Origin: Bacteroidia bacterium
GTDB lineage: Bacteria > Bacteroidota > Bacteroidia > Bacteroidales > Paludibacteraceae
NCBI GenBank assembly: GCA_021152555.1
Contig: JAGKVE010000078.1
Span: forward strand, 1-5,917
DNA length: 5,917 nt
Reading direction: 5' to 3'
A program made the position numbers and the translations under genes. Under the pieces are notes generated by a model, which had not been told where the DNA came from, made no database searches, and saw nothing but the letters and a program-made list of their open reading frames with translations. This document shows, one piece after another, positions 1-4,885 of the stretch (position 1 is its first letter; every line of letters begins with the position of its first letter).

Positions 1-674
1 CGCGTTTGTGTGAGCGTCTGCATGCCGCGTGCGGGTATTTCGTGCCGTTGATGGAGCCCGTCGCACAAAAGATAGCCGACCATCCCTGCCGAAGCAAGAA
101 CAAAGCCGACGTGTCGGATTTCGAGCCGCTGTTGAGTGACTTGTTCTTAGTCCTGCATGAGAAGATCCATCTGATGCAATCGCTGCTCCAAACGGACAAT
201 CCCTCCTCCGAATCGCTACTCCAAGCCCGCAACACGTTCGTCGCTCCGATGGACGATTTGAAGCCGCTCATGGAAAAGCCGAAGAAAGCGGCCAAGGGAC
301 AAAGCACAAAGCCCAAAACTCCCAAGCAGTCCAAAGCTCCCGCCAAGAACGAATACAAAGGCAGTGCGTTGGACGACATGGCAGTAGAAGCCATGATTCA
401 CGACATGTTAGAGGAAGGCAAGCCTTCGTCTTATCTCCTGGATGTCATCAAAATGATGCGGAAGAAGCCTGCGCAGGACAAGACCGCCCAAAACAGGTCC
501 GCGAGTTCATCGTCATCCGCCTCTCAGGCGGGAGCACGCTGGATGGTGGAGGATGACTTGCGGCTGCGCGAACTGTTCCAAGAAGGCACACCCATTGCCC
601 AATTAGCCAGGGATTTCAACCGCACGTACGGTGCCATCCGTGCCCGCCTCAAGAAATTAGGCTTGATCGAATAA
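1..674 (+). CDS. C-terminal part of a larger protein with a terminal helix-turn-helix-like domain (5' end outside window)
   Basis: The frame is open from the left edge with no ATG near it, so this is the end of a longer gene; the TTG at 6 is not a convincing start. About 222 residues are visible. Residues 1-90 look helical and globular. Residues 90-115 are a Lys/Pro/Ala-rich linker, followed by a short acidic helical block (about 120-150) and a Ser-rich linker (about 160-175). The last 45 residues (RWMVEDDLRLRELF, then IAQLARDFNRTYGAIRARLKKLGL) have the layout of a small helix-turn-helix or SANT-like DNA-binding domain. Such a domain behind a basic linker is known at the C-terminus of some Bacteroidetes helicase and nuclease proteins, so a helicase tail is my best guess. 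No catalytic motif is visible, so the function stays open. It is followed by a 15-bp triplication of its own stop region and a weak terminator. Confidence 0.7.
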   Translation, partial: RLCERLHAACGYFVPLMEPVAQKIADHPCRSKNKADVSDFEPLLSDLFLVLHEKIHLMQSLLQTDNPSSESLLQARNTFVAPMDDLKPLMEKPKKAAKGQSTKPKTPKQSKAPAKNEYKGSALDDMAVEAMIHDMLEEGKPSSYLLDVIKMMRKKPAQDKTAQNRSASSSSSASQAGARWMVEDDLRLRELFQEGTPIAQLARDFNRTYGAIRARLKKLGLIE

Positions 675-704
675 GGCTTAATTGAATAAGGCTTAATCGA
701 CTAA
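660..704 (+). repeat. 15-bp tandem triplication spanning the stop codon
   Basis: Three adjacent 15-bp units lie at 660-674, 675-689 and 690-704: GGCTTGATCGAATAA, GGCTTAATTGAATAA and GGCTTAATCGACTAA. The first encodes the last residues G-L-I-E and the stop of the upstream gene. The next two are in-frame copies that each end in TAA, so the stop is present three times. They differ at one to three positions, so the duplication is not brand new. Confidence 0.9.
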
Positions 705-721
705 TATCCTTCTCCCCTTTT

Positions 722-749
722 CGGGCAAGTCTCCGGCCCGTCTTTTTTG
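722..749 (+). terminator. Weak intrinsic terminator
   Basis: A 5-bp GC stem (CGGGC at 722-726 with GCCCG at 736-740) with a 9-nt loop is followed at once by TCTTTTTTG. It lies 48 bases after the first stop codon of the upstream gene. The stem is short, so efficiency is uncertain. Confidence 0.55.
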
Positions 750-784
750 TACTCTTATTCGTTCACTAGTTCAACGTTCATTCC

Positions 785-888
785 TTCATTCGTTCATCCC
801 TTCATTCGTTCATCCCTTCATTCGTTCATCCTTTCATTCGTTCAACGTTCATCCTTTCATTCATTCATCCTTTCATTCGTTCATTCGT
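785..888 (+). repeat. 16-bp tandem array, unit TTCATTCGTTCATCCC
   Basis: Nearly perfect 16-bp units start at 785, 801 and 817. More diverged or 15-bp units follow at 833-840/841-855, 856 and 872. The unit is itself built from TTCATTCG-like 8-mers, and related pieces extend outward to about 760 and 897. One strand is almost free of G. The frame running through it translates only to a Ser/Phe/His-rich repeat without a plausible start, so I treat it as non-coding microsatellite-like DNA. Confidence 0.85.
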
Positions 889-997
889 TAACTCGTTACC
901 ATCCCCTTCCCCACTCCTCCAACTCTCCACCGGCTCACAACCGAGACACAAAAATCCGGCCTATCACTGCCTAAAATGGCCTATTCTTGCAAATAAT

Positions 998-1029
998 TTT
1001 GCATATATCAAAAAAAAGTTGTACCTTTG
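998..1029 (+). promoter_or_regulatory. Bacteroidetes-type promoter for the gene at 1136
   Basis: TTTG at 998-1001 and TACCTTTG at 1022-1029 are separated by 20 bases. This is an exact fit to the Bacteroidetes primary sigma-factor consensus (-33 TTTG, -7 TAnnTTTG, spacing 19-21). Transcription should start near 1035, giving a leader of about 100 nt before the ATG at 1136. Confidence 0.85.
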
Positions 1030-1049
1030 CACCAAATTAGCCTCCTCCG

Positions 1050-1104
1050 TCGTAATATTTACGTACTATTTACGGACGATATACGGAGGATATACGGACG
1101 ATAT
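1050..1104 (+). repeat. 11-bp periodic repeat in the 5' leader
   Basis: Three clear units lie at 1072-1082, 1083-1093 and 1094-1104 (ACGGACGATAT, ACGGAGGATAT, ACGGACGATAT). Two weaker units in the same 11-bp register precede them at 1050-1060 and 1061-1071. TCCTCCGT at 1043-1050 is the exact reverse complement of ACGGAGGA at 1083-1090, so the transcript could fold over the repeat. The array lies between the promoter and the gene at 1136, so it would be transcribed as 5' leader. Confidence 0.85.
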
Positions 1105-1135
1105 AACCAATTAAACAACACAATCAAACTGCCCT

Positions 1136-1495
1136 ATGTCTAAAGTCACACCCAGTATTGAATTCGATTCGTTCAGCGGCAAGCTGAGCCGGAAAAGCCG
1201 TATCGTTCTGCGTACGCGGAACGGCCAAACACATGCTTACGCCCTGGACAACCCTTTCCGCGGCACAGCCTCAGCGGAACAGGGAGCGACACGTTCCACC
1301 TTCGGCATGGCTGTCAAACAAGCCTCCGCCATTCTGAAAGACCCCGCCCTGCGTGCCGAGTGGGAAAAGCGTTATGCGGACTACCGCAAGCATTTCCGCC
1401 ACCATGCCCCGACGCCCGAAAATCCCAAGCCGAACAACCATTTCTGCACGACTCTGAGAGGGTTTATTATTTCGAGCCTGAAGGCTGCAAATTAA
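1136..1495 (+). CDS. Small basic hypothetical protein
   Basis: The ORF encodes 119 residues and starts at ATG 1136, about 100 nt downstream of a strong promoter; no Shine-Dalgarno is visible, which is usual in this phylum. It opens MSKVTPSIEFDSFSGKLSRKS. A basic, beta-like segment (RIVLRTRNGQTHAYALDNPFRG) comes next, then a helical region (about 46-88, QGATRSTFGMAVKQASAILK, DPALRAEWEKRYADYRK), a Pro-rich stretch, and a C-terminal TLRGFIISSLKAAN. I recognise the layout (S-K-V-T start, S-G-K-L-S, a Q-x-x-x-R-x-x-F helix, final TLRG-F/Y-II) as that of small uncharacterised proteins scattered through Bacteroidales genomes, but know no function. It has no signal peptide, membrane segment or catalytic motif. 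The excess of Lys, Arg and His would allow nucleic-acid binding, which is inference. The overlapping ORF in another frame from 1360 is a shadow. Confidence 0.78.
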   Translation: MSKVTPSIEFDSFSGKLSRKSRIVLRTRNGQTHAYALDNPFRGTASAEQGATRSTFGMAVKQASAILKDPALRAEWEKRYADYRKHFRHHAPTPENPKPNNHFCTTLRGFIISSLKAAN

Positions 1496-1539
1496 TGGAA
1501 TATATCTTGCCTTTTGCTTATAAGTCTTCTTTTTTTATG

Positions 1540-1617
1540 CGGGATGTCATCCCGTTTCTATGTCCATTGTGTCGGATGTCATCCCGTTTCTATGTCCATT
1601 GTGTCGGATATCATCCG
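1540..1617 (+). repeat. 32-bp tandem repeat carrying three spaced palindromes
   Basis: Two identical 32-bp units lie at 1542-1573 and 1574-1605, and the first 11-12 bp of a third follow from 1606. Each unit begins with a palindromic core: GGATGTCATCC at 1542-1552 and 1574-1584, and the variant GGATATCATCC at 1606-1616. At the first site the symmetry extends to 15 bp (CGGGATG-T-CATCCCG, 1540-1554) and is followed by TTTCTAT, so it might also act as a weak terminator for the gene ending at 1495. Equal 32-bp spacing places the palindromes on about the same face of the helix. Confidence 0.9.
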
Positions 1618-1684
1618 CTGATTTTTAGAGAAAATCCCCTTTCCGTATTAAAGTTTCCATTTAGAAACGCAATTTTTAGCACTA

Positions 1685-1746
1685 TATTACACCCTCTGTT
1701 CTGGTTGTTGAGGGTATCCGAAACAGCCAGAACAGAGGGCGTAATA
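1685..1746. repeat. 62-bp near-perfect palindrome
   Basis: Arms 1685-1704 and 1727-1746 pair at 19 of 20 positions; the only mismatch is 1691/1740. The core CCCTCTGTTCTGG / CCAGAACAGAGGG is perfect over 13 bp. Pairing continues inward with a G-U wobble and four further pairs (1706-1709 with 1722-1725), so only about 12 bases remain as loop. There is no T-run on either side, which argues against a simple terminator. It abuts the open frame of the winged-helix-like ORF: the palindrome ends at 1746 and that frame opens at 1748. Confidence 0.9.
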
Positions 1747-1774
1747 GCAAGAACTGACCGGTGCACTGGATGCT

Positions 1775-1969
1775 ATGACCGAACGAGGTGCAGCATCGTC
1801 TCTTCTGGCACTCCTGCCCAAGGACTTCACCACCGCCGACCTCATCCGTCTGCGAGCGCGTAAGAACCAGTCTGTCACGCCGACCAGCGTCAACTCGCTC
1901 CTCTGCCGTTGGCGCAAACTCGGCCGTATCGACAAAACCGCTGATGCCCATTGGCACCGACTGACATAA
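1775..1969 (+). CDS. Small winged-helix-like ORF, possibly the remnant tail of a larger gene
   Basis: The ORF has 64 codons from ATG 1775; the frame is open from 1748, just after a TAG that overlaps the end of the 62-bp palindrome. The protein contains LLALLPKDFTTADLIRLRAR, then VTPTSVNSLLCRWRKLGRID and HWHRL at the end. This order (a helix ending in a leucine-rich turn, FTTAD, a recognition-helix-like segment with conserved W/R, 'LGRI', then a short wing) is that of the small winged-helix domains found at the C-terminus of larger Bacteroidales proteins, for example primase/VirE-like ones. It could be a free small DNA-binding protein or the surviving 3' end of a gene cut at the palindrome. 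No promoter is visible upstream, while a very good terminator overlaps its stop codon, which suggests a once-genuine gene end. Codon use is GC-rich, as in the gene at 1136. Confidence 0.5.
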   Translation: MTERGAASSLLALLPKDFTTADLIRLRARKNQSVTPTSVNSLLCRWRKLGRIDKTADAHWHRLT

Positions 1970-1998
1970 AAAAACGGGACTTCGGTCCTATTTTTTTA
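1968..1998. terminator. Bidirectional intrinsic terminator with UUCG tetraloop
   Basis: Pairs 1977-1980 with 1985-1988 (GGAC/GTCC) close a TTCG loop at 1981-1984; a G-T wobble extends the stem. Flanking A-run (1968-1974) and T-run (1991-1997) pair with each other and give a U-tail in either direction. The stop codon of the ORF at 1775-1969 overlaps the A-run. It could also end leftward transcripts from the ATPase remnant, whose stop codon is about 145 bases away. Confidence 0.9.
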
Positions 1999-2084
1999 TG
2001 GGCGCATTACACAATTGCAAAATTGCATAACATTGTGGCTCTACATTATTCCGAAAAGTAAATGGAAAGCCCTTTAATGCGTAC

Positions 2085-2132
2085 TATACTTTCCCAAATC
2101 TATTCTTTTTTATTGTGATTTGGGAAAATATA
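2085..2132. repeat. Inverted repeat downstream of the ATPase remnant
   Basis: TTTCCCAAATC at 2090-2100 is the perfect complement of GATTTGGGAAA at 2117-2127, with a 16-base T-rich spacer; after one mismatch the arms add four more pairs (2085-2088 with 2129-2132). It lies 11-58 bases beyond the minus-strand stop codon. On the minus strand no U-run follows, so it could be a 3'-end stabilising hairpin rather than a terminator. Its role is unknown. Confidence 0.75.
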
Positions 2133-3319
2133 ACGCTGTTTTTTATTCGAATAAATCTGTCATTGTAAGTTGGTTTGGAATTTCGTTCGCGTACTCATTA
2201 TCCACTAATCCATAGGATGTTATCATAACCGGACGCACAGCTTTATTAGTCTTTGTCTTTTCCTCAAATATATTAATCTTCTCAAGAATATTTTCTAATT
2301 CCTTCTCAGTTAGTGAATATTTGTTTTTATAGTACTTCATTTCGCATACATTGATGACATCATCACCGCGATCTATGAGCATATCTATCTGTGCGCCTTT
2401 TTCTTTTTTTGTTTTGGCGCGATAAGTCCACGAATATACGTTTGTTTCTATTCCGGATATTCCTAATGCTCCTTTTATCTGTTGTTCATGTTGCATACAT
2501 ACGCGCTCATAAGCTAAACCGACCCACGTGTTATATGTAGGTTTCCCTAACGAGTTTGTCCAATAATGGGCATTGTTGGCTGTATTTTCTGCTATGAACT
2601 TAAAATAGAACAACGTGAAGTTATCTATCAGTTGGTACAGAGTATCTTTCTTTGTTTTGCCGATGGCAGGGTACGAGCGGATAAAATCACACTGCTCCAA
2701 CTCCTCCAATTTGTCGGTTAGTTTGCCTCCGATATTGGTATCTATCTCTATTTCTTTTCGCAATTCTGTGTATGTCATCCCTATCTTCTTCGTAGCCAAC
2801 GTTGTGACGATGTCTATATACACCTGCGGAGAACGGAACAAAGAAGCATATAAAGCATCAAACTCATTACGCAACTCACCATTTTTAGCAAAGATAAGTT
2901 CATCTATATTCTGAGCAGATGATAACTTGGGTTGGAGCAAACTCCAATAGAGAGGAATGCCGCCAAGTACCATGTATGTTTCTAATATGTTCTTACGCGA
3001 CAAACCGAGTTTGCGTTTCTTAGCATACTGCTCACATTCTTTTAGAGTAAACGGTGACAATGATATTTGACGTGTCAGACGATCGTGAAGACCACCATGG
3101 TCACGAACAATCTTTTTGATAATCCATGATGTCGCACTTCCGCATACAACCAGCACTATATCTTCGCGCGCAGATGCCCATCCATTCCAGAAATGTTCAA
3201 GTGCAGAAACCAACTTGCTCTTCGGTGTCTCCATCCATGGTAGTTCATCAATAAACACCACTTTCTTTCCGTATGGCAAAGTTGCAAGAAATTGACCAAG
3301 AAGAAATTTTGCACGAATT

Positions 3320-3331
3320 ATTCTGTAGAAT
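3320..3331 (+). promoter_or_regulatory. Possible operator overlapping the promoter
   Basis: ATTCT-GT-AGAAT is a 12-bp palindrome whose last base is the first T of the -33 TTTG element. A repressor or activator bound here would touch RNA polymerase. The downstream gene encodes a winged-helix protein, so autoregulation is possible. Arms of 5 bp in AT-rich DNA can arise by chance, so this is weak. Confidence 0.35.
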
Positions 3332-3362
3332 TTGCATATGTCAGAAAAAAATAGTAACTTTG
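3331..3362 (+). promoter_or_regulatory. Bacteroidetes-type promoter for the AlbA_2 gene
   Basis: TTTG at 3331-3334 and TAACTTTG at 3355-3362 are 20 bases apart, an exact consensus fit. Transcription should start near 3369, giving a leader of about 45 nt before ATG 3414. The element lies inside the antisense 5' end of the truncated ATPase frame, showing that this sequence is not native ATPase coding DNA. Confidence 0.85.
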
Positions 3363-3413
3363 CACGCACTTTTGTAAAATGGGGGAGTAGGCATATCAGG
3401 AACTACAACTACA

Positions 3414-4790
3414 ATGAATAACGAGAACCAAAACATTGAGTACAAAGAGTCTTGGCGTGACGAGTATGTTAAGTGGCTATGCGGCTTTGCTAATGCACAA
3501 GGCGGCAAACTCTATATCGGCATAAACGACAAAGGCGAGGTGTGCGGCGTGGAGAATGCTCATAAGTTGTCTGAAGATATTCCTAACAAAGTAGTTTCTT
3601 TCTTGGGCATTGTAGCGGAAGTGAATGTCCTTGATAAAGACGGAAAGGATTATATAGAAATTGACGTGGCTCCGAGCGATGTACCCATCAGCTACAAGGG
3701 AAAGTACTATTTCCGTTCCGGCAGCACATTGCAGGAACTGAATGGTGCAGCTCTGCAGAACTTTGTTCTCAGGAAGATGGGACGCTCGTGGGACGAGGTT
3801 ATTAACGACCGTGCAACACTCAAAGACATTGACCGTGAGGCGATTGATTATTTTATCCGCAAAGGAATAGAAGCCGAGCGTGTTCCCGATGATCTCCATA
3901 AGGCCTCAACGGAAGAAGTGTTAACGAGCTTGGGCTTGATTGACGACAACGGAGGACTGACAAATGCGGCTATCCTTCTTTTCGGCAAAAACCCTCAACG
4001 CTATTATCCGAGTGCTGTCTTCAAGATTGGTCGTTTTGGTATCGACGAAGCGGATCTGAGGTTTCAAGATGTAATTGAGGGTAATATCCTGCAAATGGCT
4101 GAGCGCGTGATGGATGTGCTCAAAGCCAAATATCTGATTTCTCCGGTTCGTTTCGAAGGAATGCAGCGATACGAAAAACTGGAACTGCCCAAAGAGGCTT
4201 TACGAGAGATTCTTTATAATGCCATCGCGCATAAGGATTATACAGGTCCGGACATCCAGATGCATGTTTATGACAGCAGTATTGAAATTTGGAATGAAGG
4301 AGAACTGCCGGAGGGTTATACGCAAGAGACTCTTTTTGCCCGCCACTCATCCAAACCGCGCAATCATAAGATTGCTAATGTCTTCTTCAAAGCTGGTTTT
4401 ATTGACACATGGGGACGAGGTTTCCAGAAGATCCGTGACGGTTTTGAGGCTGACGGAATCCCTATGCCCAAGGTCGAGAATTTCTGCGGCGGGGTACGCG
4501 TTTCCATCGAGCGAACCGTATTTGTGAAGTTGTCTCATGTCGGTAGTTCTGTCGGTAGTGATGTCACCAGTTCTGTCACCAGTTTGTCACCCGTTAAACT
4601 CACTGAAAGACAACAGGATATGCTTGAATTGATAAGAAAGAATCCATTCATTTCTGCGCAGCAAATGTCGGTGGTTTTGTCGGTAGTTAAGAGAACTATA
4701 GAACGAGACCTTGCAGACCTGCAAAAGAAGGGCATTCTAATCCGCGAAGGCAACACCAGCGCAGGTCACTGGGAGATAATCGAAAAATAG
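3414..4790 (+). CDS. AlbA_2 (Schlafen-like) ATP-binding transcriptional regulator
   Basis: This 458-residue protein is the full length for its family (COG2865-like, often misnamed RecG-related). Residues about 1-120 form the AlbA_2/Schlafen-AlbA domain: E9-x-K11 at the start, FANAQGGKLYIGINDKGEV (25-43), then the YYFRSGSTLQEL segment. Residues about 260-370 form a GHKL-type ATPase module: REILYNAIAHKDY (264-276, with N269), DSSIEIWNEGELPEG, and IDTWGRGFQKI (around W333-F337). A flexible linker (VGSS-VGSD-VTSS-VTS) leads to a winged helix at 396-457 (LTERQQDMLELI, RTIERDLADLQKKGIL). Such proteins are cytoplasmic and thought to bind nucleic acid; many sit beside restriction or defence genes, and their exact action is not established. 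It has its own strong promoter and is followed after 95 bases by the methyltransferase-like gene with no terminator between, so the two are probably co-transcribed. ATG 3414 is chosen because AlbA_2 begins at once after it. Confidence 0.9.
   Translation: MNNENQNIEYKESWRDEYVKWLCGFANAQGGKLYIGINDKGEVCGVENAHKLSEDIPNKVVSFLGIVAEVNVLDKDGKDYIEIDVAPSDVPISYKGKYYFRSGSTLQELNGAALQNFVLRKMGRSWDEVINDRATLKDIDREAIDYFIRKGIEAERVPDDLHKASTEEVLTSLGLIDDNGGLTNAAILLFGKNPQRYYPSAVFKIGRFGIDEADLRFQDVIEGNILQMAERVMDVLKAKYLISPVRFEGMQRYEKLELPKEALREILYNAIAHKDYTGPDIQMHVYDSSIEIWNEGELPEGYTQETLFARHSSKPRNHKIANVFFKAGFIDTWGRGFQKIRDGFEADGIPMPKVENFCGGVRVSIERTVFVKLSHVGSSVGSDVTSSVTSLSPVKLTERQQDMLELIRKNPFISAQQMSVVLSVVKRTIERDLADLQKKGILIREGNTSAGHWEIIEK
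4538..4590 (+). repeat. In-frame 12-bp repeat encoding a V-G/T-S linker
   Basis: Four 12-bp units start at 4538, 4550, 4562 and 4574 (TGTCGGTAGTTC, TGTCGGTAGTGA, TGTCACCAGTTC, TGTCACCAGTTT), followed by a partial fifth. Being four codons long, they keep frame and encode VGSS, VGSD, VTSS, VTSL between the ATPase module and the winged helix. Related proteins are known to have similar repeated V-G-x-x linkers here, so length may vary between strains. Confidence 0.85.
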
Positions 4791-4810
4791 CATCGTCTGT
4801 CCCCACCGAC

Positions 4811-4843
4811 CGATGACCGAGCGATGAGCGGGAGATGACCGAG
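4811..4843 (+). repeat. 11-bp tandem repeat before the methyltransferase-like gene
   Basis: Units at 4811-4821, 4822-4832 and 4833-4843 read CGATGACCGAG, CGATGAGCGGG and AGATGACCGAG. Each contains ATGA, so three tiny reading frames are chained by ATGA stop-start overlaps: 4813-4827 (4 codons), 4824-4838 (4 codons) and 4835-4861 (8 codons). The gene at 4886 starts 42 bases after the array. Whether the mini-frames are translated cannot be told from sequence. Confidence 0.85.
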
Positions 4844-4885
4844 ACACAAAATCGCAAATAGAAAGAAAATAACAAGAAACTATAA

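Larger units (their letters stand above)
675..1135. other. Intergenic spacer, no gene seen
   Basis: This 461-base stretch holds the extra copies of the 15-bp repeat, the weak terminator, the 16-bp array, about 100 bases (889-997) in which I see nothing specific, a Bacteroidetes-type promoter and an 11-bp repeat leader. No tRNA-like fold or plausible short gene was recognised on either strand. Confidence 0.7.
2143..3369 (-). pseudogene. N-terminally truncated ATP-binding protein (AAA ATPase with C-terminal PD-(D/E)XK nuclease-like domain)
   Basis: Up to 408 codons are open, but the only start at the 5' end is a GTG and the first in-frame ATG is residue 46. Walker B is clear (KVVFIDELPWM, D41-E42), followed by a sensor-like VVCGSATSWI (74-83) and GGLHDRLTRQISLSPF (92-107), which are hallmarks of a large Bacteroidetes family of ATPases. 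A winged-helix-like middle comes next, then the C-terminal nuclease-type signature GAQIDMLIDRGDDVINVCEMKYY with D329 and E343-x-K345. Full members have roughly 100 more residues at the N-terminus, including the P-loop (G-x-R-R-x-GKT). That part is absent: similarity to the family appears to begin near residue 25 (LGQFLATLP), about position 3300, and beyond it lies the promoter of the divergent gene. ATP hydrolysis is therefore unlikely. The rest has no internal stop or frameshift, so the loss looks recent. In intact members the role (defence, toxin-like or mobile-element linked) is not settled. Confidence 0.8.

Noticed and set aside
747..974. Plus-strand ORF of 75 codons through the TTCATTCG array
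   Set aside because: Its protein is only the translation of the repeat (Ser/Phe/His-rich), with no start signal and no domain.
1540..1617. Possible CRISPR array
   Set aside because: The units are directly adjacent with no unique spacers, and no cas gene is nearby. The same holds for the other tandem arrays.
1685..1746. Palindrome as an invertible promoter of the Bacteroides type
   Set aside because: Only about 22 bases lie between the arms, too little to hold a promoter, and no recombinase gene is in the window.
1360..1863. Plus-strand ORF of 167 codons overlapping the small basic protein
   Set aside because: It runs out of frame through the end of a better gene, then through the 32-bp repeat, the palindrome and the winged-helix-like ORF; composition is not protein-like.
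1682..1957. Minus-strand ORFs of 91 and 82 codons opposite the winged-helix-like ORF
   Set aside because: They are antisense shadows of a GC-rich ORF; the LFW segment they share with the plus strand comes from the palindrome being read both ways.
2085..2132. Inverted repeat as a terminator for the minus-strand ATPase remnant
   Set aside because: No U-run follows the stem in the minus direction; the stem is kept only as an inverted repeat.
2615..2914. Plus-strand ORF of 99 codons inside the ATPase remnant
   Set aside because: It is antisense to a frame with clear family motifs and shows no domain or promoter.
3477..3899. Minus-strand ORF of 140 codons inside the AlbA_2 gene
   Set aside because: It is a shadow of a well-supported gene on the other strand, without motifs of its own.
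4219..4527. Alternative-frame ORFs within the AlbA_2 gene (102 codons plus strand, and minus-strand ORFs around 4120-4756)
   Set aside because: All overlap the conserved ATPase module and winged helix in the true frame and lack independent support.
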